A DNA stretch of 64,000 nt from Paenibacillus sp. JJ-223 (GTDB lineage Bacteria > Bacillota > Bacilli > Paenibacillales > Paenibacillaceae), in the NCBI RefSeq assembly GCF_927798175.1, contig NZ_CAKMMP010000012.1, positions 151,446 through 215,445 on the forward strand, written 5' to 3'. A program made the translations under genes and the position numbers. The notes under the pieces are model-generated. The model had not been told where the DNA came from. It did not search any database and was given only the letters and a program-made list of their open reading frames with translations. Below are positions 17,598 to 26,077 of this stretch, piece by piece. How positions within the stretch are numbered: the first letter of the stretch is position 1; every line of letters begins with the position of its first letter.

Positions 17598-19019
17598 TCA
17601 ATTCAACCAGTGATACGTTTTATTCGGGTTGTTTTGCTTGGGAACCAGCGTATCCCGGTAACGGCCCTTGTCGCCAGGAACGAGCGTTTCCTCAGGCAGC
17701 AGGTCATTCCCGATCTGAACAGGGGTCCCTTGCGGAGCAAGAGCAAACAGCTCCTCCACATCCCCCTTGCTCATCCGAATGCATCCCAAAGATTCATCCA
17801 GACCGATGCTGTCAGGTTCGTTCGTGCCGTGAATGGCATAATTCGTATCCGATAATTGCATGCCTCGCGTCCCGAATTCGCCGTCGGAGCGACCGTTGGG
17901 GTTGACGACTTTGTCGGAAATGGCGAAACTCCCCTCCGGCGTTCGTTCGCCTCCCAAACCCACTTCATAATTGCGGATGATGGTTGTGCCGCTGATTACC
18001 GCAAGCCTGTGCTTTTTCTTATCCACCACGATTCGCAATCGTTCCTGCAAAAACGGCTGCCCTCCGAGCGTATCGCCAAAAACGCCTGCTCGAGAGTCCG
18101 TATCGCCGCCATTACCCTGCTTACCGCCTGATGGATTCGATGCATTTGCGTTCTGGTTCAAAGCAAGCAGTTCAGGAAACATTTCGCTCATGCCCGGCAT
18201 GGTTTCACCCAAGATGTTATTTGGAAACGGCCGCGTCAGGTTGCCCAGACTTTTGGGCCATGCCCCGTTTTTCTTATAGTAGGAAGCGATGGCACTGGAC
18301 AAGGCGGCTGCCGATTCCTGTTTCTCTGTCCAAGCCTGGGCCAATTGCTTGATTTTATTCGAAACGTCCGGAGGCTCGCATTCGCATTGCTTCGGGTCGT
18401 AGCTCTGAGCGGTAAGCCTGCCCTTGCCCGTCGTCTGCACGATATATTTTACGGGCATGTCGCGTTTCCACAGCATCCAGTCCCCAGAGGCCTTCATCCC
18501 GAGCACCGCTGTAGTCCGCACCCCCTCGTTCGCATCCGACATCGCTGAAGCAAGTGCACCTTCCCCCAGGCTGCCGCCGCCGAAGCCGGCAGCGGTAAAC
18601 GTATTGGATGCTTGCAGAGCGGCCGCGGCATCCTGATCTTTCGCGGCCGATTCCTCGTCTTCCGCGGAATCCAGCGCCGCGGCCAGCGCATCGCCCGCAT
18701 CCCGGGCGAAACCCGGCGCGTCTGCGGGTGGCAATCCAGCCAGCATGAGCAGCATAAGCAGCGTCAGCCACATTTTGCGCATGCGGCGTTTTTTCTCCTT
18801 TTGCTCGGCGGCTTCAACGAGTTTGTTCTGGTAATCTACCCAAATGTCAGCCGGCGCCTTGCTGCGCTCAAACGCTTCATATACCTCTCCGGCCTGCTGA
18901 AAACAATAATTGGCCTTGGCTTCCTGGCCTTCATTAAGATATTCTTTGCCCAGCAAATACCAGGCCATCTTATTATCTGGATGTTTCTTCACATAACTTC
19001 GCAAATGAGTATTTTGCAT
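17598..19019 (-). CDS. L,D-transpeptidase (YkuD domain) with TPR-like N-terminus
   Basis: The protein is 473 aa from ATG 19019, 5 nt after GGAGG. An N-terminal TPR-like unit (HPDNKMAWYLLGKEYLNEGQ) is followed by a basic stretch and a transmembrane helix (about 84-100), then an Ala-rich linker. The C-terminal YkuD domain has IHGTNEPDSIGLDESLGCIRM, with catalytic His and Cys. It forms 3-3 cross-links or anchors proteins in peptidoglycan. The cytoplasmic TPR joined to an external catalytic domain is unusual in short YkuD enzymes. Confidence 0.9.
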   Translation of the reverse strand: MQNTHLRSYVKKHPDNKMAWYLLGKEYLNEGQEAKANYCFQQAGEVYEAFERSKAPADIWVDYQNKLVEAAEQKEKKRRMRKMWLTLLMLLMLAGLPPADAPGFARDAGDALAAALDSAEDEESAAKDQDAAAALQASNTFTAAGFGGGSLGEGALASAMSDANEGVRTTAVLGMKASGDWMLWKRDMPVKYIVQTTGKGRLTAQSYDPKQCECEPPDVSNKIKQLAQAWTEKQESAAALSSAIASYYKKNGAWPKSLGNLTRPFPNNILGETMPGMSEMFPELLALNQNANASNPSGGKQGNGGDTDSRAGVFGDTLGGQPFLQERLRIVVDKKKHRLAVISGTTIIRNYEVGLGGERTPEGSFAISDKVVNPNGRSDGEFGTRGMQLSDTNYAIHGTNEPDSIGLDESLGCIRMSKGDVEELFALAPQGTPVQIGNDLLPEETLVPGDKGRYRDTLVPKQNNPNKTYHWLN

Positions 19020-19165
19020 CCGGTCCTCCGTCATTTTGCCTTTTTCAGGTTATACCTTATGTATATCGGCAAAAGAAGTCAACAAATCCATAGGACTTCA
19101 GTACCCGGACCCCTTACCCGTTCGACAAAAATTGCCGACCCAATTTAAATGAAGAGCTTCAATGG

Positions 19166-19213
19166 CAAAAAAAAAAGCATATTCGCTGTCATCGGGACAG
19201 CAGAACATGCTTT
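19166..19213 (-). terminator. Terminator of the ferredoxin gene
   Basis: On the minus strand AAAGCATG..GCTGTC pairs with GACAGC..ATGCTTT and runs into a ten-base T-run. Confidence 0.88.
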
Positions 19214-19239
19214 CTCTGCAAAACAACATATGATAAAGA

Positions 19240-19482
19240 TTAACCTTCTTTATTGAAAGGCTCGTCCGCAATTTTAATGGAATCTGTAGGGCAGCCGTCG
19301 CATGCATCCTGCATGTCGTCGAACAGGTCGTCCGGGATGGCTACCACGCCTCTGTTGGCATCGCCGTCGAAAATCACTTCTGCCAAACCTTCATCGTCGT
19401 AATCGTAGATGTCGGGTGCCGTTGCTCCGCAAGCGCCGCATGCGATGCATGTATCTTTTTCAACCCAAGTATATTTGCTCAT
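19240..19482 (-). CDS. fer: 4Fe-4S ferredoxin
   Basis: The protein is 80 aa, acidic and monocluster. The ligands are Cys12, Cys15, Cys18 (CIACGAC) and Cys64 (GCPTD); Cys61 is an extra cysteine. It is the Bacillus Fer type, an electron donor to cytochromes P450, nitrite or glutamate pathways and desaturases. It is a single-gene unit with its own terminator. Confidence 0.95.
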   Translation of the reverse strand: MSKYTWVEKDTCIACGACGATAPDIYDYDDEGLAEVIFDGDANRGVVAIPDDLFDDMQDACDGCPTDSIKIADEPFNKEG

Positions 19483-19599
19483 TACAATCTCTCCTCCTAA
19501 AATTCAAAAACGAACAGTGATTTTATCTAGAAACATATTAATACAAAGCAAGAATAATTACAAATCATTTTAACGACTCAAGACTTCATTATGCCTCAT

Positions 19600-20907
19600 T
19601 TACTCCGGACTTTGCAAGTTGTCTTTTTGAAGCGACGTTCCGCGAACCTTGTGATTTCGAAGCAGGACGGAAGGGTCATCCCCAAGCATGCCTGCGGTGA
19701 CGACGGCATTTTCCCCGAACTTGTCCCGAAGTTGGTCCATGATGCGAATCAGATTTTCCTTTTTTGGCTTTTGCTCATAATCGAACAAATCCAGCTGAAC
19801 CGCGCTCTCCTCGCGTGGAATCAGATTCTGAAGGGTGATCCCCAGCATCCGGACAGGCTTTCCGTTCCCCCAGTGCCTGGCGAAAAGGGCACAGGCTTCG
19901 CGGTAAATGACGGTTGCGTCTTCGGTTGGCACATCCAGCATGCGGGATCGGGTAATCGTCTTCATCTCGGGTGTTCGAATGGTGATTTGTATGCCTTGGC
20001 TCAGCATCTCGTGCCGGCGCAGTCTCCTTCCCACTTGGTCGCTTATATTCAGGAGGACCCGATGCACGTCGTCTATTTCGGTGATATCGGCAGGCAGCGT
20101 GGTGGTGTGCCCGATGGACTTGTTTGCTTCCCGCTCCGGCTGAACGGGCGAATGATTGATGCCTTGCGCCGAATTTTTCAACCAGGTCCCGTTGATGCCA
20201 AAAACGTCGACCAGCATCCGTTCATCCGACTGCGCCAACTGGCCAATCGTTTCGATTCCTATTTTTTTCAATTTTTCCGCCGTTTTTCGTCCGATGCCAA
20301 ACAGCTCCCCGCATGGCTTCGGCCACAGGATATGAGGCACATCCCTCATGCGCAGTATCGAAATGCCATTCGGCTTCTTCATATCGGATGCCATTTTGGC
20401 CAACAGCTTATTAGGTGCGATGCCGATCGAGCAAGGAAGCCCGAGTTCGTCACGAATGCGGCGCTGAATCGTTTCGGCAATGTCAAGCGGGGTTCCAAAC
20501 TGCTTCGATCCCGTAATGTCAAGGTAACACTCGTCGATCGAGGTGGCTTCCAACTGCGGCGTGAAGCTATATGCAATTTGCATGAATGCTCTCGAGTACT
20601 GCCGATACAAATGAAAGTCCGGGCGAATAACGATCAAATCCGGGCATTTGCGCAGTGCCTGGTGGACGACCATACCTGTAGAAATCCCCTTGCTTCGGGC
20701 CGCATAAGAACAGGTCACGATCACGCCCTTGCGCACCTCGCTGCTTCCAGCTACGGCCGTTGCCTTGCCCCGGTACAACTCCGGTTCCTCGGCTTCATGC
20801 ACGGAACAGTAAAATGCGTTCATGTCGACATGCAAAATAACCCTTCCGGCTGCAGGATAGTAACGCTCCACATCAGCATGCCGGGTTCTTTCGGAAGACA
20901 ATGACAT
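19600..20907 (-). CDS. dinB: Y-family DNA polymerase IV
   Basis: The protein is 435 aa. VILHVDMNAFYCSVHEAEEP carries the first catalytic Asp and SIDECYLDITGS the second Asp-Glu pair. LGLPCSIGIAPNKLLAKMASD and the helix-hairpin-helix LFGIGRKTAEKLKKIGI follow, then the little-finger domain from about 250. It copies damaged DNA without proofreading. No clear LexA box (CGAAC-N4-GTTCG) is visible upstream. The start is uncertain: ATG 20907 sits very close to the GGGCGGG ribosome binding site. Confidence 0.93.
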   Translation of the reverse strand: MSLSSERTRHADVERYYPAAGRVILHVDMNAFYCSVHEAEEPELYRGKATAVAGSSEVRKGVIVTCSYAARSKGISTGMVVHQALRKCPDLIVIRPDFHLYRQYSRAFMQIAYSFTPQLEATSIDECYLDITGSKQFGTPLDIAETIQRRIRDELGLPCSIGIAPNKLLAKMASDMKKPNGISILRMRDVPHILWPKPCGELFGIGRKTAEKLKKIGIETIGQLAQSDERMLVDVFGINGTWLKNSAQGINHSPVQPEREANKSIGHTTTLPADITEIDDVHRVLLNISDQVGRRLRRHEMLSQGIQITIRTPEMKTITRSRMLDVPTEDATVIYREACALFARHWGNGKPVRMLGITLQNLIPREESAVQLDLFDYEQKPKKENLIRIMDQLRDKFGENAVVTAGMLGDDPSVLLRNHKVRGTSLQKDNLQSPE

Positions 20908-21271
20908 CCCGCCCTTCGTACGGTCCTATCGTCTATTTTCTATAGACCTGCTTCCCATTATACCAAGGAACGTTATGTAAAATCATGTATGCAGCGAAAG
21001 GGCTGGGCATGCACAATCATCGGAATGCACCTATTGTATGCTTTTCAACTGCCGCAAAGTGTGTTCACCGTCACGCAAAACCATTTGTAACATCAAAATG
21101 AGAATTGCATGTGGCATTTGGCGGCAATGGTGCTATAATAATAAATTATACAAATTCCCGAAGGTAGGACAAATTCATCTTGCGAATTTAATACAGTGTA
21201 GCGTTGCAGGATCGAAGGATTCACCCAAACATAACGAAAAAAAGTAGCTTTACCTTTAAAGGAGGATCTTC
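20908..21271. other. Intergenic region between dinB and cimA
   Basis: This divergent 364-bp region holds the cimA promoter. I looked for a T-box (no AGGGTGGTACCGCG-type element) and for a leader terminator in front of cimA and saw neither. Confidence 0.5.
21111..21139 (+). promoter_or_regulatory. Promoter of cimA, extended -10
   Basis: TGGCAT, a 16-nt spacer and TGCTATAAT (TATAAT at 21134-21139) make a sigma-A extended -10 promoter. The transcript would carry a leader of about 125 nt. Confidence 0.6.
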
Positions 21272-22891
21272 ATGTCAAAGGCCATTTCCATCTTCGATAC
21301 GACTTTACGTGACGGCACGCAAGGAGAGGGCGTCAGTCTGTCCGCGGACGACAAGCTCAAAATTGCCAGAAAGCTCGATGATCTGGGTGCCCATTATATT
21401 GAAGGCGGAATTCCGGGCAGCAACACCAAGGACATTGAATTTTTCAAGCGGGTCAAAGAGTTGCATCTCAACGCCAAAATCGTTGCATTTGGCAGCACGC
21501 GCCGCAAAGGCAGCATTGCAAGCGAAGACGCAAACCTGAAGCGAATTCTCGAATCAGGCGCGCATGCGGCTACTTTGGTGGGCAAATCATGGGATTTCCA
21601 CGTGCATACGGCACTGCAAACCACATTGGAAGAGAATCTGTCCATGATATATGATTCCATCGCCTTTCTGAAACAAAACGGCATGGAGGTCATCTTTGAT
21701 GCCGAGCATTTTTTTGACGGGTATAAACATAATCCAGATTATGCAAAAGCCGTCCTGAGCAAAGCCCACGAAGCCGGAGCGGATTGGCTGGTGATGTGCG
21801 ATACGAATGGCGGAACGATGCCGCATGAGGTGTATGAAATCGTATCCGTCATGGCAAACCGCCTGCCCGAGGCCTATCTCGGCATCCACACGCATAACGA
21901 CTGCGAATTGGCGGTGGCCAACACGTTAAGTGCCGTACAAGCTGGCGCCAGACAGGTGCAGGGTACGATGAACGGGTATGGCGAGCGTTGCGGAAATGCA
22001 AACCTTGCCTCGATCATTCCGAACCTGCAATTAAAAATGGGATACGAGTGCGTTTCCCAGGAATCCATGAAGCAACTGACCAATGTGGCCCGTTATGTCA
22101 GCGAGATCGCCAATGTGAACATGCCAACCAACCAGCCTTATGTCGGCAATTCGGCTTTTGCGCACAAAGGCGGCATCCACGTCTCCGCGATTTTACGGGA
22201 TTCCCGCACATATGAGCATATCGAACCGGAACTCGTCGGCAACAAACAGCGCGTGCTGGTGTCGGAGCTGGCGGGACAAAGCAACATCGTATCCAAAGCG
22301 CAGGAGCTGGGTCTTGAATTCGATCCGAACAGTGAAGATTCCCGCCAGATCATTAACAAAATCAAGGATCTGGAGCATCAAGGATATCAATTCGAAGGTG
22401 CGGATGCCTCCCTTGAATTGCTGATCCGTGAAGCAAATGGAGACATTCAGGAGCTGTTTGCCTTTGAGTCGTTCAAAATGCTCGTGGAAAAAGGAGCCGG
22501 CAAGCCGGTCGTTTCCGAAGCATTCGTGAAACTGAACGTAGCTGGTTCAAGCGTATACACTGCTGCAGAAGGAAACGGTCCGGTCAACGCGCTGGACAAC
22601 GCCCTTCGGAAAGCGTTGGTGCAGTACTTCCCTTCCCTTGCTCATATGCACTTGTCCGACTATAAGGTGCGTGTACTGGATGAAAAAGATGCAACGGCCG
22701 CCAAGGTTCGTGTATTGATCGAATCCAAGAACACGGAAGATACGTGGAATACCGTCGGCGTTTCGGAAAACGTCATCGAAGCTTCCTGGGAAGCTCTCGT
22801 ACACAGCTTCCGTTATGCGCTGCTTCAGGAAGAATTGCAGGACGGGCCCGGCATCGTGCACACTGCCGCTCATGGTCTTAGCAATCATTAA
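21272..22891 (+). CDS. cimA: Citramalate synthase
   Basis: The protein is 539 aa, in the IPMS/homocitrate synthase superfamily. It opens ISIFDTTLRDGTQGEGVSLS (metal and catalytic Arg-Asp). LGIHTHNDCELAVANTL (metal His pair), GTMNGYGERCGNANL and the C-terminal LeuA-type allosteric domain follow. DTTLRDGTQGEG and the length match citramalate synthase (pyruvate plus acetyl-CoA) rather than LeuA, giving a threonine-independent route to isoleucine. AAAGGAGG is 7 nt from the ATG. It is not inside an ilv-leu operon here. Confidence 0.9.
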   Translation: MSKAISIFDTTLRDGTQGEGVSLSADDKLKIARKLDDLGAHYIEGGIPGSNTKDIEFFKRVKELHLNAKIVAFGSTRRKGSIASEDANLKRILESGAHAATLVGKSWDFHVHTALQTTLEENLSMIYDSIAFLKQNGMEVIFDAEHFFDGYKHNPDYAKAVLSKAHEAGADWLVMCDTNGGTMPHEVYEIVSVMANRLPEAYLGIHTHNDCELAVANTLSAVQAGARQVQGTMNGYGERCGNANLASIIPNLQLKMGYECVSQESMKQLTNVARYVSEIANVNMPTNQPYVGNSAFAHKGGIHVSAILRDSRTYEHIEPELVGNKQRVLVSELAGQSNIVSKAQELGLEFDPNSEDSRQIINKIKDLEHQGYQFEGADASLELLIREANGDIQELFAFESFKMLVEKGAGKPVVSEAFVKLNVAGSSVYTAAEGNGPVNALDNALRKALVQYFPSLAHMHLSDYKVRVLDEKDATAAKVRVLIESKNTEDTWNTVGVSENVIEASWEALVHSFRYALLQEELQDGPGIVHTAAHGLSNH

Positions 22892-22930
22892 GGCGAAATG
22901 GCTATTTCCCGGAAAATATGATGCATTGCA

Positions 22931-22983
22931 CAACAAAAACACCTTGTTTCTCCATTCGGAAAACAGGTGTTTTTGTTTTTTCT
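22931..22983. terminator. Bidirectional terminator
   Basis: ACAAAAACACC.TGTTT pairs with AAACA.GTGTTTTTGT with a T-run after it, between cimA and the convergent resA-like gene. Confidence 0.85.
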
Positions 22984-22988
22984 TGCCA

Positions 22989-23540
22989 TTATCCTTTAAT
23001 CAATTTCTTGATCTTCTTCTCCAATTCCTTTTCAGGCAGGATGCCGAGAATAATCTCTTGCACGACCCCATTCCCATCAATCAACACGTTCGTCGGGAAA
23101 GCAACACCGTTATATTTGGCGTAGGCCGATCCATCCTCATCGAGTAAAATCGGAAACGTAAGCTTATAGTTGTCCACAAATGCCATCGCATCTTTCAGTT
23201 TGTCATAAGGCGTTACATTCACACCGTAGACGTCGAGATCATTTTGATATTTGGCAGCCAACTGGTTGAGTCCAGGCGCCTCTTGTTTGCACGGCTCGCA
23301 CCATGAGGCCCAGAAATTGACGAGGATCGGCTTCTCTTTTGCTCCTCCTGCCGTATACGTCCGGCCGTCCATACCCTGAAGCGAAAAAGCAGGCGCCAGC
23401 AAACCGGCCTGCGGCCCGGTCTTCGTGGGCAACGGCTTCTCCTGGCTGAACACAGCGGCAATCTCTTCACCTTTATTTTGAGCGACGGCTATGCCTACCA
23501 ACAGCACAACCCCCAAAATGATGTACAGATTTCTTCTCAT
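22989..23540 (-). CDS. TlpA/ResA-type thiol-disulfide oxidoreductase
   Basis: The protein is 183 aa from the ATG at 23540 (MRRNLYIILG), preceded by AGGTGG; a 31-codon upstream extension has no site. It has an uncleaved N-terminal anchor (about 5-20), then an outward-facing thioredoxin domain with NFWASWCEPCKQE, Cys81 and Cys84, and the Glu-containing insertion typical of ResA-like proteins. These reduce apocytochrome c or other exported thiols. No cytochrome maturation genes adjoin it. Confidence 0.88.
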   Translation of the reverse strand: MRRNLYIILGVVLLVGIAVAQNKGEEIAAVFSQEKPLPTKTGPQAGLLAPAFSLQGMDGRTYTAGGAKEKPILVNFWASWCEPCKQEAPGLNQLAAKYQNDLDVYGVNVTPYDKLKDAMAFVDNYKLTFPILLDEDGSAYAKYNGVAFPTNVLIDGNGVVQEIILGILPEKELEKKIKKLIKG

Positions 23541-23738
23541 GGCAAGCCACCTTTGATTGTAATCGCAAAACAAAGCCACGATCCGGACTTGTCCCCTCCA
23601 TGCTGCAAACGCATTCCTTGAATACGATGACATTCGTCCTTTTATATTGTACCCTTTTCGTTTAAAATTTTACAATCGACACCAGACAAAAAAGGACCCC
23701 TGCCGAAGCAGGAGCCAAAGAGAGAGGGGTGAATACAA

Positions 23739-24227
23739 ATGGCAGCACTTCACGGACAGCAAAACATGATCTACATCCCCCGCTCCATAGAGCAGGAAAT
23801 GGCGAGGCACATGTTCTCTTCACTGCCGCAAGAAGCCTGCGGGGTTGTGCTGGGTGAAGCTGCAGCGGGCGGCATGCGAATCAGCCGGTTTAAGCCCATT
23901 CGCAACGTAGCGCCTGACCCGCTGCATCACTTCGTCATGGACGAGGTTGAATGGATACGCTGCGTGTTCCAGGAAAAGCAGCTCATCGGCATATTTCATT
24001 CCCATCCGCGCACCTCTCCGATTCCATCGGCGAGAGACTTGGACAACCTCCCCTCGTTTGCGGGACTGCTGCGTATCTATCTCATCGGGTCACCCGTTCC
24101 AGCAAGCTCATCCAATGCCCGGATGCTGCTCGGCGGCTATGAAATCATGAAAGCGCCGGAAAAAGGCAGCCTGTCAGCCTCGACTGAATCGTATGCCTTG
24201 CAACCAACACCGCTAAGCGTGACTTAA
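23739..24227 (+). CDS. JAMM/MPN-domain zinc metalloprotease
   Basis: The protein is 162 aa. It has the complete JAB1/MPN motif: Glu32 in EACGVVLGE, then HSHPRTSPIPSARD with His87, His89, Ser97 and Asp100. Bacterial members (M67, RadC/Mec+-like) cleave C-terminal extensions from sulfur carriers or isopeptide bonds. No ThiS/MoaD-like or E1-like gene is adjacent, so the substrate is unknown. Its 3' end overlaps the convergent exonuclease gene by 15 bp. Confidence 0.88.
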   Translation: MAALHGQQNMIYIPRSIEQEMARHMFSSLPQEACGVVLGEAAAGGMRISRFKPIRNVAPDPLHHFVMDEVEWIRCVFQEKQLIGIFHSHPRTSPIPSARDLDNLPSFAGLLRIYLIGSPVPASSSNARMLLGGYEIMKAPEKGSLSASTESYALQPTPLSVT

Positions 24228-24950
24228 CTGGGTATACAGATCGCCTAACGTTTCCACGTTTTTGCGAGTCATGTCTTCCAGATAACATGACCACAGCTGC
24301 GCCGTCATTCTCGCATCCTCAAGCGCATGATGCCGGCCTTGGATCGGAATGCCGCGGGACTCCAGCAGCTCATCAAGCCCATATCCCGGGCGCTGCGGCT
24401 CCAGCCAGCGTGCCAGCATCATCGTATCGATCAACCTGTGAGTCAGCCTTACCTTGGATGTTTTCCATAATGCAGCGTTCAGAAAAGCGCGATCATGGGC
24501 ACTCGCGTGGGCGACGAGAACGTTGCCGCCCACAAAGGACATGAAATCATGAAGCCCTTCGAGCAATGTAGGCGCATCCGATGTCATTTGCTGAGTGATG
24601 CCGGTCAATTCGGTAATGTGCCGGGGAATGGCCGTTTTGGATTGGACCAACGTATAAAAATGTTCTCCTTCCACAACCTCCCCGCCGCAAATGCGTACCG
24701 CACCGAATGAAAGAATTTCATCCCCGTGCTGTGGAGAAAAACCCGTCGTTTCCAGATCGAACACGACCGCATTCAGTTCGCGCAGCGGCGTATGCAGCGC
24801 CTCCGGCTTCCGCTGCTCCCGCATCATCGAGCGAATAAACGCCATGTGTTGCGCCGTAGGGGCCCCCATCATGGAAGCGATGGCGGAAGGCACTCCTCCC
24901 TGACGCAGCGAATTCCAGAATCCAGTATTGCCCCTAGCCGGCTCTCTCAT
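24213..24950 (-). CDS. DnaQ-like 3'-5' exonuclease (DEDDh)
   Basis: The protein is 245 aa. The exonuclease motifs are AVVFDLETTGFSP (Exo I), LVAHASAHDRAFL (Exo II) and HHALEDARMTAQLW (Exo III with His). About 55 residues of N-terminal extension precede the domain. It overlaps the upstream DUF294 gene by ATGA. That partnership, not a polymerase subunit, is its context, so a role in RNA or nucleotide turnover or in repair is possible. Confidence 0.88.
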   Translation of the reverse strand: MREPARGNTGFWNSLRQGGVPSAIASMMGAPTAQHMAFIRSMMREQRKPEALHTPLRELNAVVFDLETTGFSPQHGDEILSFGAVRICGGEVVEGEHFYTLVQSKTAIPRHITELTGITQQMTSDAPTLLEGLHDFMSFVGGNVLVAHASAHDRAFLNAALWKTSKVRLTHRLIDTMMLARWLEPQRPGYGLDELLESRGIPIQGRHHALEDARMTAQLWSCYLEDMTRKNVETLGDLYTQLSHA

Positions 24951-26035
24951 GAACGTCTCCTTTCCGTGAAGCGCAGCTGTCTTTGAAGGGCACGATGTAC
25001 CCTCCGAACCAGTCCCAGCGTTTCCCTGAGCTCAAAATGCACTTGTTTTTGCTTTAGCTGTTTTTCATCCAAAAACCCGCTGCTGTGCTGCAACCCGTCC
25101 TTTAGAGCAATCGGCGTGCTGCGCCTCAGCTTGAGCGCGCTCATGAATGCCCGCTGCGCCGCATCCGACAGCGTCATCGGCACGGCTTCAAGCACCATCA
25201 GCCGCTGAAGCCGTTTGAGCGTTGACGTCTCTTTGATTCCATGCTGGAGTGCAAGAAAACGAGCACTGTTCACGAGAGGAATATAAACGCCGTATTTCAC
25301 ATCGAAACCGCCTGCGTGTTCGCCAAACCGCTCAGTGACGACCTGGCCCAGAATGTTAAGCGTAGCTTTATGTTTTACCGTATTGCGAAGCACGGCATCC
25401 GACAACTCCGGCACGGTTCTAAACCCCTCGTAGAACGCGGCAACCCATTGTTCGGCAAGACTCCGCTCACCTGCCACAAATCGCATATCCGATGCGATGA
25501 TCAGATTGCGGACAGGTTCCCAAGCCAGATCCGTTCGCCAATCATGCAATTGCTTCTTCCACGCCTCCAGCGTTTTGCGCCACAACACCTCCGAGCACAT
25601 GACCTTCCCTTCGCACTTGGCATAACCTAGTTGTTCCAGCGTATCGCTGAGCCGAAGTCCCAATTCCGCGAAATAGGCTTCTTTCCCGTCATGCGGGGCA
25701 TCATCGATGATCATGCCGTTGTCCTGATCACTCCACAATGTTGCCTCTTCCCTGCCCGAACTTCCAAACACGATAAAGGCATAGGGGACGGGAGGCTGAC
25801 CGAAGCCCTCCTCTACCATCCCCTGAATGCACAGCTCCACTGCTTTCCGATAAATCCGGTCATGCAGCTCATTTACCGTCTGGTACCACTCGATCGGCGA
25901 CAAGGAAGCGGACAACAATCCCTGGAGCTCATTCTGCAATAATACGCGCGCCTGGCGCAGTTCTTCAAAAGAAGAAGCACCGTCAATTCCTTCAAAGGAC
26001 CAGGATTGATTGATATACGGAATGGGTTCCATCAT
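24947..26035 (-). CDS. DUF294 nucleotidyltransferase-like protein (GlnD N-domain related)
   Basis: The protein is 362 aa from ATG 26035, 6 nt after a perfect AAGGAGG; longer starts exist at 26074 (GTG) and 26062 (ATG). YAFIVFGSSGREEATLWSDQDNGMII at about 95-120 matches the GS-x-G-RxE-x-DxD polymerase-beta site of DUF294 and GlnD/GlnE nucleotidyltransferases. The C-terminal half is helical (DUF294_C). There are no CBS or ACT sensor domains. It lies 42 bp after amtB on the same strand and couples to the dnaQ-like gene by ATGA. Confidence 0.85.
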   Translation of the reverse strand: MMEPIPYINQSWSFEGIDGASSFEELRQARVLLQNELQGLLSASLSPIEWYQTVNELHDRIYRKAVELCIQGMVEEGFGQPPVPYAFIVFGSSGREEATLWSDQDNGMIIDDAPHDGKEAYFAELGLRLSDTLEQLGYAKCEGKVMCSEVLWRKTLEAWKKQLHDWRTDLAWEPVRNLIIASDMRFVAGERSLAEQWVAAFYEGFRTVPELSDAVLRNTVKHKATLNILGQVVTERFGEHAGGFDVKYGVYIPLVNSARFLALQHGIKETSTLKRLQRLMVLEAVPMTLSDAAQRAFMSALKLRRSTPIALKDGLQHSSGFLDEKQLKQKQVHFELRETLGLVRRVHRALQRQLRFTERRRS

Positions 26036-26077
26036 GTCCAGCCTCCTTGCAGCGTGATTCATTTCAATGCCCACCTT

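Noticed and set aside
19591..20904. A 437-codon open frame on the plus strand
   Set aside because: Antisense shadow of dinB; no start site and no recognisable sequence.
20908..21271. T-box leader for cimA
   Set aside because: No specifier stem, no AGGGTGGTACCGCG-like T-box sequence and no terminator in the leader.
24213..24227. Frameshift at the junction of JAMM and exonuclease genes
   Set aside because: Both proteins are complete; the genes are convergent and simply overlap by 15 bp at their 3' ends.
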